The translations under genes were made by a program, and so were the position numbers. The notes below the pieces were generated by a model. It was given only the letters and a program-made list of their open reading frames with translations, made no database searches and was not told the DNA's origin. DNA of 64,000 bases from Variovorax sp. GTDB lineage: Bacteria > Pseudomonadota > Gammaproteobacteria > Burkholderiales > Burkholderiaceae_C. Positions 28,349-37,121 of this stretch are shown here, piece after piece. Where the stretch lies: the NCBI GenBank assembly GCA_025352265.1, contig JANXTS010000077.1:62001-126000 (forward strand), read 5' to 3'. The stretch's first letter is position 1. Each line of letters starts with the position of its first letter.

Positions 28349-30179
28349 GGCCGGCGCTCCCCGAGTAGATGGTCTGCACGAGCTCGGAGTCGACCACCTC
28401 CTGTACCGTTCCGGACAGCGCAAGGCGCCCTTGATGCAGCACCACGATGCGTGTCGAAATCTCACGCACGAAGTCCAGGTCGTGCTCAACCAGCAGCAGG
28501 CACAGATTGAAGCGCACGCACAAGTCGGTGAATATGGCGCCGATGCGGCTGCGCTCGTCCAGTGAAAGACCGGCGGTGGGCTCGTCGAGCAGTACGACCT
28601 GCGGCTCTAGTGCCAGCACCATCGCGAGCTCCAGCGCCTGCTGTTCGCCGTGCGACAAGTGCCTCGCTTCGACGTGCAGCTTGCGGTCGAGCTCGGTCGC
28701 CTTCAGCACCGCAAGCGCGTGCGACGGCAAGGCCAGCGTCGTGCTCCGACGCCACAACGATGGCTTGTCGGCGCGCACGCGCGCCATGCGCAGGCATTCG
28801 GCCACGGTCAGCGTTTCGAAGACGTTGGCGGTCTGGAACTTGCGCCCGAGGCCCAAGCGCACGCAAGCATGCGGTGGCGCATGCGCAATGTCGTGTCCAT
28901 CGATTCGAACCGTGCCGGCGCTGCGCTCGGCACCATCGCTCATGCAGCGCATCAACGTGGTCTTGCCGGCGCCGTTGGGGCCGATCAGGCTCACCAGTTC
29001 GCCGCGGTGCGCGACGAAGTCGATGCTCGACAGCACCTTCAGGCTGCCGAAGTGCTTCGACAAGCCAGCCAGTTCGATCACTGGTGCGCCGCTGTCCACG
29101 ACGGCCAGCACGGGTGACTCGGCCAGCACGGCGGTACCGGCTGCATCGGCTGCATCCGCTGCATCCGCTCCGCGCCGCGCGAACGGCCGACGCAGCAGCC
29201 GCGCCAGAGGAGGCAGCAAGCCCTGCGGCAACAACACGATGACCAACACGAACGCCACGCCCAGAAACAGCTTCCAGATGAATGGAAGGCTGCCGCTCAG
29301 ATAGGCGCTGCCCCACTCGATCAGCAGCGCGCCGAACACCGGTCCGATCAAGGTGCCGCGCCCGCCGAGGGCGACCCAGATGATCACTTCGGTGCCAAAC
29401 ACGAAGCCGGCCAACTCCGGCGCGACCACGCCGCTGAAACTCGCATAGCCAAAACCTGCGAGGCCGGCAATGGCGGCGGTGGCAACGAGCAACACGATCT
29501 TCAGGCGCGCAGTGTCGATCCCCAGGTACGAGCAGCGCGTTTCGTTGTCGCGAATCGCTGCCAGCAAACGCCCGCCATCGCTTCGCACGAAGAGCCATGC
29601 ACCGGCAGTCAGCACCACAAGCACACAACCAGCGATGCGAAACCAGGCCTCCAGACTCAGGTCGGGCACGACGTACCCGGTGAGGCCCGAACTCGAGCCG
29701 GTGAAAGTGCCGCCAGAGAACAGCAATTGCGTCACCACGATGGGCAGCACCAGCGAAATGACCGAGGCATATAGCGCTGTGGAGCCGTGATAGAACGAAA
29801 GCCAGCCCGTGATCAACGCGATGAAGGCAGCGGCCGACACCGCAAGGCCCAGTGCCACCCACACCATGCCGGGGCTGAAGCCGAGGTGCGTGAACACCAG
29901 CCCGGCCGCGTAAGCGCCGGCCCCGAAAAAGGCCGACTGCCCGAAAGTGAGGAAGCCGGTGTAGCCCCACAGCACATCGACCGTCAACGCCAACATCGCA
30001 AAGAAGATCGCTCGAATCAGGATATTGAGCGTGTAGGTGTCCAGCAGCGACGGCGCGACCAGCGCCACGCCAGCGCAGGCGGCAGCCACGGCGACCACCC
30101 GACGCATCGAACGCATCGATCGAACGTCGGCCGACGGCGCAACAGCAACGGCAACCGAGCCCAGCACGGGGTCAGTCAC
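28341..30179 (-). CDS. LivM-LivG fusion: ABC permease joined to ATPase
   Basis: 612-residue fusion of two importer subunits that are often separate. Residues 1-325 are a LivM-type permease with about eight to nine membrane helices and the LivM motif GYTGFLTFGQSAFFG. A short Ala/Asp linker (about 330-365, with the repeat ADAADAADAA encoded by tandem 9-base units near 29150) leads to a complete LivG-type ATPase with Walker A GPNGAGKTT (400-408), signature LSHGEQQAL and Walker B VVLLDEPTAGL. No stop or frameshift lies between them, so the fusion is real in this sequence. It overlaps livH by 8 bases and livF by 8 bases. Confidence 0.93.
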   Translation of the reverse strand: MTDPVLGSVAVAVAPSADVRSMRSMRRVVAVAAACAGVALVAPSLLDTYTLNILIRAIFFAMLALTVDVLWGYTGFLTFGQSAFFGAGAYAAGLVFTHLGFSPGMVWVALGLAVSAAAFIALITGWLSFYHGSTALYASVISLVLPIVVTQLLFSGGTFTGSSSGLTGYVVPDLSLEAWFRIAGCVLVVLTAGAWLFVRSDGGRLLAAIRDNETRCSYLGIDTARLKIVLLVATAAIAGLAGFGYASFSGVVAPELAGFVFGTEVIIWVALGGRGTLIGPVFGALLIEWGSAYLSGSLPFIWKLFLGVAFVLVIVLLPQGLLPPLARLLRRPFARRGADAADAADAAGTAVLAESPVLAVVDSGAPVIELAGLSKHFGSLKVLSSIDFVAHRGELVSLIGPNGAGKTTLMRCMSDGAERSAGTVRIDGHDIAHAPPHACVRLGLGRKFQTANVFETLTVAECLRMARVRADKPSLWRRSTTLALPSHALAVLKATELDRKLHVEARHLSHGEQQALELAMVLALEPQVVLLDEPTAGLSLDERSRIGAIFTDLCVRFNLCLLLVEHDLDFVREISTRIVVLHQGRLALSGTVQEVVDSELVQTIYSGSAGHD

Positions 30180-31005
30180 GGGAAAATCCTTTGGGCCGGA
30201 TACGCAGCGTGACGGCTGCGAGCACAGCGATCGCCAAGCCGCCCAGAACCGGACTCACATAGGTCGAGAGCAGCACCTGCGCCGCGCCGAAGACCAGCGT
30301 GGCAACCAGCAAGCTTCCCATCGACACGCCCGACACCATGACCAGCATGAAGGCATTGACCAGCCACGGCACACCCATGTTGGGATCGACGCTGGACAAC
30401 GGCGTGATGAGCGCACCGGCGAGGCTCCCGATGCCAGCGCCCGCCGCGAAGGTGCAAAAGCGAACCATGCCGGCATGAATACCCAGCCCGCGCGCCAGCT
30501 GTTCGTTCATGATCACCGCCCGAGTGACAAGGCCGATGCGGGTGCGCGTCAGGACCAGCGCGACGGCCGTGCCAAGCAAGGCTGCCGCGGCAACCAGCAG
30601 CAGACGATATGCCGAGTACTCGCCACCCGACCAGGCGAAGGTGCCGTTGACCGGGCTCGGCACCAGTTGCACCTCGCGCCCGAACACCAGGGTGATGAGC
30701 TGGCCGATGACGATCGCCAGGCCCCAGGTCGCGAGGATGGCATCGAGCGGCCGCGCATAGAGCGGCCTCACGACAACGCGCTCGATGAACATGCCGACCA
30801 GCGCGCCCACCAGCAGCGCGAACGCGAGCCCGAGCAAAGGCGACAAGCCGATGCGTGAGGCCACCAGGCTGGCATACGCGCCAACCGTGAGGAAGGCGCC
30901 ATGCGCGAAGTTGATGATCTTCATGACGCCGAAGATCAGCAATAACCCGGCCGAGACGATGTACAGAATCGCCGCCGTCGTGACGATGTCCAGCAACAGG
31001 TCCAT
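30172..31005 (-). CDS. LivH-type ABC transporter permease
   Basis: Inner-membrane permease of an HAAT-family importer. 277 residues with about eight hydrophobic segments and the family signature INFAHGAFLTVGAYASL near the N-terminus. It pairs with the LivM part of the downstream fusion. It follows the binding-protein gene by 40 bases. Confidence 0.93.
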   Translation of the reverse strand: MDLLLDIVTTAAILYIVSAGLLLIFGVMKIINFAHGAFLTVGAYASLVASRIGLSPLLGLAFALLVGALVGMFIERVVVRPLYARPLDAILATWGLAIVIGQLITLVFGREVQLVPSPVNGTFAWSGGEYSAYRLLLVAAAALLGTAVALVLTRTRIGLVTRAVIMNEQLARGLGIHAGMVRFCTFAAGAGIGSLAGALITPLSSVDPNMGVPWLVNAFMLVMVSGVSMGSLLVATLVFGAAQVLLSTYVSPVLGGLAIAVLAAVTLRIRPKGFSRD

Positions 31006-31045
31006 TGGCGATTTCCGTCAGATGCGGCGAAGCTGCAGCCGTCGC

Positions 31046-32212
31046 TTATTTGAGGTTAGGGCACTGCGCGCCGACAGCGACATCCTTGAAGCTGTCGATC
31101 ACCTTCACACCGCCATCGGCCTGCACTTGCGCAAGATACATCGTCAGCGGCGCGTGGTGCTGCTGGTTCATCGCGATGCGGCCGCGCGGGCCATCGACTG
31201 CCACTTCACCCAACGCCTTCAAGACCTTGTCTGAGTCGGTGCTCTTCGCCATTTCGACCGCCGCCTTGTAGGCATAGACCGCTTCGTATTGAGGCACCGA
31301 CAGATCGTTGGGCGTCTTCAGGTCGGCACCGAATTTCTTCGTCAACGCCTCGAGGAATTTTTTGTTGGCCGGGCTGTCGATGCCGGTCACATAGGAAGCC
31401 GAGATGTAGATGCCAGCTGCATCGGCGCCCATGCCCTTGGCCGTGCCTTCGTCAACCGCCAGGTTGCCGTAAGGGATGTTGATGCCGGCCGCGCGCAGCT
31501 GTTTTGTGAGCGTCACGTTGGGGGCCCCGCCCGCGGTCGAGGTGATCAACGCGTCGGGCTTGGCCGCGCGGATCTTGCTGATGACGGCGGTCCAGTCGCT
31601 GCCGTCCATCGGCAGGTATTCCTCGCCGACGATCTTGGCGCCCTTGCCTTCTGCGTACTTTTTGGTGAACTCGAGCATGCCGCGACCGAACGAGTAGTCG
31701 CTGCCGACCAGGAAGATCGTCTTGGCGTTTTTGGTCTTCATGAAGTAGTCGACCACCGGTGGCACCTGTTGCTCCGGCACCCAGGCATTGACGAACATCC
31801 ACGGGCTGCACGAGCGACCTTCGTAGAAAGACGTGTAGATGTAGGGCACCTTGCCGCGCGCCACGATGGGCAGGCCGGCATTGCGCGCAGCGCTGGTCTC
31901 CATCGAGATCAGCACGTCGACTTTCTTCTGGAACACGAGCGAATCGAAAGCCTTCTGCGCCCCCACTGCGCCCGAGGCATCGTCGGCCACTTCGAGGGCG
32001 AGCTTGCGGCCCAGCACACCGCCCGCAGCGTTGATCTCTTCGATGGCCAGCTCCGCCGATTGCACCACCGAAGGCGCGACCACGCTGTTGGCGCCCGACA
32101 GACCGACAGGCACGCCGATGCGGATCGGTGCACCGCCTTGCGCGGCGGCCAGCAGCGGAAAGGCGACCAGCGTCAAAGCAGCGGCGAGGATGCGAATTTT
32201 CGGTTTGAACAT
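31046..32212 (-). CDS. Periplasmic amide/urea-type ABC binding protein
   Basis: Substrate-binding subunit of the HAAT importer encoded by the next three genes. A clear signal peptide (about residues 1-24: basic FKPKIR, hydrophobic core, AAAQ cleavage region) is followed by a type I binding fold with EEINAAGGVLGRK and VGSDYSFGRG. 388 residues. It resembles the cytoplasmic AmiC-like protein in the same operon (shared AIEEIN.AGGVLGR, SF/LYEG and VGSDY motifs), which suggests an amide, urea or similar small ligand rather than a branched-chain amino acid. This is inference. Confidence 0.92.
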   Translation of the reverse strand: MFKPKIRILAAALTLVAFPLLAAAQGGAPIRIGVPVGLSGANSVVAPSVVQSAELAIEEINAAGGVLGRKLALEVADDASGAVGAQKAFDSLVFQKKVDVLISMETSAARNAGLPIVARGKVPYIYTSFYEGRSCSPWMFVNAWVPEQQVPPVVDYFMKTKNAKTIFLVGSDYSFGRGMLEFTKKYAEGKGAKIVGEEYLPMDGSDWTAVISKIRAAKPDALITSTAGGAPNVTLTKQLRAAGINIPYGNLAVDEGTAKGMGADAAGIYISASYVTGIDSPANKKFLEALTKKFGADLKTPNDLSVPQYEAVYAYKAAVEMAKSTDSDKVLKALGEVAVDGPRGRIAMNQQHHAPLTMYLAQVQADGGVKVIDSFKDVAVGAQCPNLK

Positions 32213-32289
32213 GAGAAGACTCCTGCGGGTTGAATGAATGGAGGAACGGACAAGGGAACGAACAAGGGAACGAAGAATTCGGGGGGCGC

Positions 32290-33171
32290 TCAGTACCAGC
32301 CGGGCGCCTGCCCGCTGCCGAGCATTTCGTCGTAGACGTCGGTGCGGCGGTCGCGCAGGACCTGGTTGAAAGCGTTCCAGTTGCGCGAGCGCCGGGCCTC
32401 ACCAAGGTCGACATCGGCGATAACGATTTCTTCCGCCGAGCGGCTCGCGGGGCCGGCCACCGGCCAGCCCGTGCAACCGACGACCACGCTCTGTCCTTCG
32501 AACAGCTGGCCGCGCTCGGTGCCGACGCGGTCGGCACAGGCGATGAAAATCGAGTTGCTGTGTGCCGCGGCCATCGCGAGGATCGTGGCCATCGCTTCAC
32601 GCCCCGGCGCCTGGCCCGGAATCGGCACCCAATTGGTCGGCACGCAAACGATGTCGGCGCCCTTCAATGCCTGGATGCGAAACGTCTCGGGGAACCAGAT
32701 GTCGTAGCAGATCGCCACGCCGATGCGCCCGTGCGGCGTGTTGAAAACCGGAAAGCCCAGGTTGCCCGGTTCGAAGAAAAGGTTCTCCGCGTTCCAGAGG
32801 TGGACCTTGCGAAAAGTGCCGATGTAGCCGTCGGGGCCGATCACCACCGCCGCGTTATAGAGCGCGGTACCGTCGCGCTCCGCGATGCCCGCGACCAGCG
32901 TGACGCCGAGCCGCAGGGCAACCGCGATCCAAGCCGCACAGCTCGGTCCGGCGGGCACCGCTTCGGCCAGCGAGAAGGCCTCTTCACGCGTTTCGAAAAC
33001 ATAGCCTGAGTTGCACAGCTCCGGCAGCACTATCAGAAGCGCGCCCTCTGCAGCGGCAGCTTCGATCAGGCGCACGCTGGCGTCGAGGTTGCGCTGCTTC
33101 TCGCCGACGACCGGCTCGAACTGAAGGCATGCCACGCGGGTCTGGTGTGCGGTCGGAGGCGAGAAGGCCAT
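32290..33171 (-). CDS. Carbon-nitrogen hydrolase (nitrilase superfamily)
   Basis: Thiol amidohydrolase acting on non-peptide C-N bonds (amides, nitriles or carbamoyl groups). The Glu-Lys-Cys triad is complete: Glu51 in LPELCNSGY, Lys122 in FRKVHLW, Cys155 in AICYDIWFPE. 293 residues. It is the first gene of the amide operon; its ATG lies 11 bases downstream of the U-tract of an intrinsic terminator, so its expression, and that of everything downstream, requires read-through. Together with the amidase three genes on, it gives the operon two different amide hydrolases. Substrate not identifiable. Confidence 0.9.
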   Translation of the reverse strand: MAFSPPTAHQTRVACLQFEPVVGEKQRNLDASVRLIEAAAAEGALLIVLPELCNSGYVFETREEAFSLAEAVPAGPSCAAWIAVALRLGVTLVAGIAERDGTALYNAAVVIGPDGYIGTFRKVHLWNAENLFFEPGNLGFPVFNTPHGRIGVAICYDIWFPETFRIQALKGADIVCVPTNWVPIPGQAPGREAMATILAMAAAHSNSIFIACADRVGTERGQLFEGQSVVVGCTGWPVAGPASRSAEEIVIADVDLGEARRSRNWNAFNQVLRDRRTDVYDEMLGSGQAPGWY

Positions 33172-33182
33172 TTCGAAAATCC

Positions 33183-33224
33183 AAAAAAAAGCCCCCTGCT
33201 GCGCGTAAGCGCTGAGCAGAGGGC
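33183..33224 (-). terminator. Leader (attenuator) intrinsic terminator of the amide operon
   Basis: On the minus strand a 10-bp stem (arms 33215-33224 and 33191-33200, one G-U pair) encloses a further GCGC/GCGC helix, and is followed directly by eight U residues (33183-33190). It sits after the promoter and before the first start codon of the operon, the position of a regulated attenuator. Confidence 0.88.
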
Positions 33225-33278
33225 AGTGTTGCCGATGATGAGTGCGGCGATGTTGCCGCGGCTGGCGTTGTTGCCAGC
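33222..33278 (-). promoter_or_regulatory. Three tandem hexaloop hairpins (candidate ANTAR RNA target)
   Basis: In order of transcription: hairpin A 33278-33261 (6-bp stem, loop AACAAC), hairpin B 33259-33244 (5-bp stem, loop AACATC), hairpin C 33233-33222 (short 3-bp stem, loop AACACT). Known ANTAR targets are paired small hairpins with six-base loops having A at position 1 and G at position 4. Here A1 is kept and position 4 is A. The last three bases of hairpin C belong to the first arm of the terminator, so the two folds exclude each other. The operon ends with an ANTAR protein gene. Confidence 0.65.
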
Positions 33279-33287
33279 GAAGCCCGA

Positions 33288-33316
33288 CTGTAATAAGCGT
33301 CGGCGCGCGCTGTCAA
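33288..33316 (-). promoter_or_regulatory. Sigma-70 promoter of the amide operon
   Basis: A perfect -35 TTGACA (33311-33316, minus strand) is followed by an AT-rich -10 region: TATTAC with a 15-base spacer, or TTACAG with 17. Transcription would start near 33280, just ahead of the first leader hairpin and 14-50 bases after the xerC stop. Confidence 0.65.
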
Positions 33317-33329
33317 GAAGGCCCCACGG

Positions 33330-34313
33330 TTATTTTTTAGAGCCGCTTTCCCGCGTCGTGCGCACCTTCGCACGCGGATGAAATTCGTCGTATGTCTTCG
33401 CCAGATGGTGGAAGTCCAGTCGCGTGTAGACCTGTGTCGTGGTGATGTTGGCGTGGCCCATCAGCTCCTGCACCGCACGCAAGTCGCTGCTCGACTGCAG
33501 CACGTGGCTGGCAAAGGAATGGCGCAGCATGTGCGGATGCACAGGCGCTGCGAGACCGGCTTTGAGGCTGCGTGCGCGCAACTGCTTCCACACCGCATGG
33601 GATGACAGCCGCGTGCCCTTGGTACCAATGAACAATGCCGCGGCATCGGCCGGATCGCGCTGTGCGGCGGCATCGAGCGCGGCGCAATCTGCACGCACCG
33701 CGAGCCATGCACGGAGCGCTTCACCGGCCTTCGAGCCGACCGGCACGCTGCGCCGCTTGCTGCCTTTCCCAAGCACGCTGGCCTCCATGGCGTCGAGGTC
33801 GACCCAGCCGCGTGCCGACACGCTGGCGCGCACGTCGAGGCCGGTCAATTCGCTCACACGCAAGCCGCAACCGTAGAGCACTTCGACGACCGCGCGGTCG
33901 CGTGCTTCGGTCCACGGATCGGCTTCCGTGTCGTGCAGGTCGGCCAGCCGCACTGCGTCGTCGACGGCCAGCGCCTTCGGCAGCGGCCGCGCTGCCTTGG
34001 GCGCCTTCACGTCTTGTACCGGGTTGCCGGCGATCATGCCTTCGTTGCCCAGCCAGCGAAAGAAGCTGCGCCAGCACGACAGGATCAACGCGATGCCGCG
34101 CGGTGCATGGCCCGCACCGTGCAATTGCGCCATCCATCGGCGGACGTGGGCCGTCTGGACCTTGTCGAATGCCAGCCCGGCTTCGGCCGCTTTTTCCGAC
34201 AGCGTCTTCAGATGGATGGCGTACAGCTCGACCGTGCGCGCCGCCAGCCTGCGCTCCACTCGCACATGCTCCAGGTATCTTTCGACCAGGGCGAGATCAG
34301 CGGAGATAGCCAT
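33330..34313 (-). CDS. xerC: Tyrosine recombinase XerC
   Basis: Site-specific recombinase that, with XerD, resolves chromosome dimers at dif. An N-terminal SAM-like DNA-binding domain is followed by a catalytic domain with Arg in GCGLRVSEL, Lys in LGKGSKRR, HMLRHSFASH, the MGHANITTT histidine, and nucleophile Tyr296 in QVYT. 327 residues. The start at MAISADLALVER is preferred; an ATG three codons upstream is also possible. It overlaps the YdcF-like gene by 17 bases. The block dapF-DUF484-(ydcF)-xerC resembles the dapF-yigA-xerC order of gammaproteobacteria. Confidence 0.94.
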   Translation of the reverse strand: MAISADLALVERYLEHVRVERRLAARTVELYAIHLKTLSEKAAEAGLAFDKVQTAHVRRWMAQLHGAGHAPRGIALILSCWRSFFRWLGNEGMIAGNPVQDVKAPKAARPLPKALAVDDAVRLADLHDTEADPWTEARDRAVVEVLYGCGLRVSELTGLDVRASVSARGWVDLDAMEASVLGKGSKRRSVPVGSKAGEALRAWLAVRADCAALDAAAQRDPADAAALFIGTKGTRLSSHAVWKQLRARSLKAGLAAPVHPHMLRHSFASHVLQSSSDLRAVQELMGHANITTTQVYTRLDFHHLAKTYDEFHPRAKVRTTRESGSKK

Positions 34314-34953
34314 GCGCTGCATTGTTGATGATGGCCAGAGGCTCGCGCAACGCGCCCTTGAATGCCATGCCCCAGCGCAACCAGCAACTCGTCGGCGCGG
34401 CGGCGTATTGCACGTCGAAAAGCCGGTCGAATCCACCGGCGTGCGCCAGGCGCCGCGCGCGCCACAGGTGATACGGCTCCGTCACCACGATCACGCTTTT
34501 GACCCCAGCGGCCTGGAGCACAGCGGTGGACAGCGCCAGGTTCTCGCGCGTCGATTGCGAAGCGGGCTCGAGCAGCATCGGGCCGGCATAGCCCGAATGC
34601 ACCGCGTGGGCGCGCATCACTTCGGCTTCGATGCGACCGTCTTCGCTGTCGACGCCGCCGGAAAACACCAGTCTCTGCGCCCGGCCCGCCGAGGCGAGTG
34701 CCAACGCGGCGTCGACACGGCCGGTCAGGCATGGATTGGGTTGGCCGTGCAGGTAGGCGCGATTGCCCAGCACCAGCGCGGCGTCGGCTGTGCGTTCAGG
34801 CGGATGGGCCAGCCGATCGAGCGCATCGCGCCAGACCGTGATGGCGATGGCGATGTAGACGAACACCAGCGCCGACAGCAAGAGTACGACGACGCCGACC
34901 CATGATGCGAGCCGAGGCACAACGCGAGTCGAGCGCCGCAACCAGCCGATCAA
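34297..34953 (-). CDS. YdcF/SanA-like membrane protein (DUF218)
   Basis: 218-residue protein with one N-terminal transmembrane helix (VGVVVLLLSALVFVYIAIAI) and a DUF218 domain outside the membrane with ALVLGNRAYLHGQPN, LVFSGGVDSE and VVTEPYHLWRAR. Family members such as SanA affect envelope permeability, but the reaction is unknown. The start is taken as TTG at 34953, whose TTGA overlaps the stop of the DUF484 gene by 4 bases; no ATG or GTG lies near in frame. The start is uncertain. Confidence 0.8.
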   Translation of the reverse strand: MIGWLRRSTRVVPRLASWVGVVVLLLSALVFVYIAIAITVWRDALDRLAHPPERTADAALVLGNRAYLHGQPNPCLTGRVDAALALASAGRAQRLVFSGGVDSEDGRIEAEVMRAHAVHSGYAGPMLLEPASQSTRENLALSTAVLQAAGVKSVIVVTEPYHLWRARRLAHAGGFDRLFDVQYAAAPTSCWLRWGMAFKGALREPLAIINNAAHGYLR

Positions 34954-35615
34954 GGCCGCAGTCGCGACAGTGCGCCCGACGCCAACTCGGCGATGCGCTC
35001 CAGAAACTCCGTGCCCATGTCGGAGTTGAAACGCTGCGCATCGGGCGACGACAGGATCAACATGCCGAAGGCCGGCAACCCGGGCTCGGCCCGCAGCGGG
35101 ATCATCGCGATCGACACCGCAGCGCGTGGTTCCGCCAGCCATTGCGTGGCCTCGAAGCCGGAGTTCAAGCCGCAGAACGGCGCGGTCAACGAAGTGGCGA
35201 GCGCCTTCACGTCATCGCTCACCCACTGCGCATAAGGTTCGTTGAGGAAGCTGGTTTCGCAGTCCCAAATCTTGATGGCGGCCTGCGGCACCAGGAACAG
35301 CGACTGCAGCTCGTCGACGATCCGGTACGGCACGCTGCGTGGATCGCGCATGGTCAGCAACCCGGCTGTCCAGCGCTGCAGCCGGTCGGACGCGACCGCG
35401 TTCTCGGTGCCGTGCCGGATCATGTCCATCACGCGGCGCTCCAGCGCCTTGATCTTTTCGCGCAGCATTTCGGCCTGACGCTCCTGCAAGCTGATCGCAC
35501 GGTTGCCGTGCGGGCTGGTGAGCTGAACCTGGCCCAGCAACTGCGCATGCCGCTCGAAAAAGTCCGGCGTATTGGCCAGGTAGTTGGCGATGTCGTCTTC
35601 GGTGATCGGGTTCAT
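34950..35615 (-). CDS. DUF484 family protein
   Basis: 221-residue cytoplasmic protein of the DUF484 (GAF-like) family, which is commonly encoded between dapF and xerC. It begins with the family-typical MNPITEDDIANYLANTPDFF, contains a coiled-coil stretch (SLQERQAEMLREKIKALERR) and then a GAF-like fold. An in-frame ATG at 35645 would add ten residues (MPHNIHNNAA) that do not fit the family. No catalytic residues are known. Its role is inferred only from its neighbours. Confidence 0.85.
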   Translation of the reverse strand: MNPITEDDIANYLANTPDFFERHAQLLGQVQLTSPHGNRAISLQERQAEMLREKIKALERRVMDMIRHGTENAVASDRLQRWTAGLLTMRDPRSVPYRIVDELQSLFLVPQAAIKIWDCETSFLNEPYAQWVSDDVKALATSLTAPFCGLNSGFEATQWLAEPRAAVSIAMIPLRAEPGLPAFGMLILSSPDAQRFNSDMGTEFLERIAELASGALSRLRP

Positions 35616-35684
35616 GGCGGCGTTGTTGTGGATGTTGTGGGGCATGGCGGATCAGTCGATCAGGTCAGAAAAATTCAAGGGACA

Positions 35685-36560
35685 TCAGGCGAAGTCAGGA
35701 ACTTCGATGTCGCCTTCGAAGACGGTGGTGGCGGGGCCGGTCATCAGCACAGGCCGATCTTCACCTGTCCATTCGATGGTCAGCACGCCACCGTGGGTTT
35801 GCACGTCGACCCGCATATCGAGCAGGCCCAGGCGAATGCCCGCGACCACCGCGGCGCAAGCGCCCGTGCCGCAGGCCAGCGTTTCGCCGGCGCCGCGCTC
35901 GAACACGCGCAACTTGATGTTGGCGCGGTCGATCACCTGCATGAAGCCGGCATTGACGCGTTGCGGGAAACGCGGATGGTGCTCGATGAGCGGACCCTGC
36001 GCAGCGACAGGCGCGGTCTCGACGTCGTCGACCCTCTGAACAGCGTGCGGATTGCCCATCGACAGCACCGCGACCGAAACGATCGCGCTGTTGGCGTGGG
36101 TGCCGAGCGCCAGCCGCCATTGCTCCCAGTCGCCTTTGGCCACGGACGTGAGGCCGGCCGCATCGAAAGGCACGCGCGGCAGCTCGAAGATCGGGGCGCC
36201 CATGTCGACCGTCACGCGGCCGTCGGCATTCATGCGCGGCTCGATGACGCCCGACAGCGTTTGCACCCGCACCGCTTCCTTGGTAGTCAGCCCATGTTCG
36301 CGCACGTAGCGCATGAAGCAGCGTGCGCCGTTGCCGCATTGCTCGACCTCACCGCCATCGGCGTTGTGAATGACGTACTGAAAGTCAATGCCCGTGCCGG
36401 GCGATGGCCGCACCGTCAGGATTTGGTCTGCGCCGACGCCGAAATGGCGATCGGCCAGAAAACGGTATTGCGCGGTGTTCAGTGCCAGCGCGCCACGCGT
36501 CTCGTCGATCACAACGAAATCGTTGCCGGCGCCCTGCATCTTGGTGAAACGGATTCGCAT
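35685..36560 (-). CDS. dapF: Diaminopimelate epimerase
   Basis: PLP-independent racemase that converts LL- to meso-diaminopimelate, for lysine and for the MurE substrate. The catalytic cysteines are Cys75 in EQCGNGARC and Cys230 in ACGTGACA. 291 residues from [15 protein letters not shown], the canonical beginning. The open frame extends 11 residues further upstream without family similarity. Confidence 0.96.
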   Translation of the reverse strand: MRIRFTKMQGAGNDFVVIDETRGALALNTAQYRFLADRHFGVGADQILTVRPSPGTGIDFQYVIHNADGGEVEQCGNGARCFMRYVREHGLTTKEAVRVQTLSGVIEPRMNADGRVTVDMGAPIFELPRVPFDAAGLTSVAKGDWEQWRLALGTHANSAIVSVAVLSMGNPHAVQRVDDVETAPVAAQGPLIEHHPRFPQRVNAGFMQVIDRANIKLRVFERGAGETLACGTGACAAVVAGIRLGLLDMRVDVQTHGGVLTIEWTGEDRPVLMTGPATTVFEGDIEVPDFA

Positions 36561-36779
36561 CTTCGGATTATCAGCGGCATCCCAGCGCCCCAAAGTACCC
36601 GGCGCAAAAGCTCATCGACGACCGAAAGCGCCATCGTCCTACCGCTATGGCCGGCGCCCATACCAGTCCCGCAGATCCCTTTGGGACCAACATTCGTACA
36701 GAGGTTGCCGAGCAGGCGCCCCAAGCTGGCGCTTTTTGGTCGCGTCTTTCATTCTCAAATTAATTTCGGAGCTCCTCTC

Positions 36780-37097
36780 ATGACGAAAACCCTTTCCATC
36801 CTTCTCGCGGGTCTGTTTGCAGCAGGTGCCTACGCACAACCCACCACGCCCGGCGTTCCAGTGCCTGCAAATACCCCCGGCTACGCCACAGACAAACCGA
36901 CGCAAGCGGGCGAGATGCGCAAAGACCGGCGGCCGACCGGCATGGTGAAGGCACCCGGCGGTGACGAGCCCAAGGCCCCTGAAGGTGGCGCCATCGGCAC
37001 CGACAAGGCCGCGGTAGCCGGCGAGGCTCGCGCTGAAACCCGTGACCAGCGCCGGCCCGGCAAGCGCCCCAGCACGCAAGGCGGCACGCCCAAGTAA
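36780..37097 (+). CDS. Small secreted Pro/Gly-rich protein of unknown function
   Basis: 105 residues. A signal peptide (MTKTLSILLAGLFAAGAYAQ) is followed by a hydrophilic, probably disordered mature part rich in Pro, Gly, Ala, Lys and Arg with the phrases AGEMRKDRRP and AGEARAETRDQRRPGKRP, an imperfect internal repeat. A GGAG ribosome-binding site lies about 10 bases upstream of the ATG. Divergent from dapF across a 219-base gap. Not recognised beyond this; periplasmic or secreted. Confidence 0.75.
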   Translation: MTKTLSILLAGLFAAGAYAQPTTPGVPVPANTPGYATDKPTQAGEMRKDRRPTGMVKAPGGDEPKAPEGGAIGTDKAAVAGEARAETRDQRRPGKRPSTQGGTPK

Positions 37098-37121
37098 TAC
37101 ACCGCCGCAGATAATGCGGCG

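Noticed and set aside
29140..29175. Tandem 9-base repeats (gctgcatcc-like)
   Set aside because: Inside the LivM-LivG linker and encodes ADAADAADAA; a coding microsatellite, not a separate element.
33330..34313. Tyrosine recombinase as sign of an integrated element
   Set aside because: Sequence and neighbours (dapF, DUF484) identify it as chromosomal XerC; no attachment repeats or phage genes nearby.
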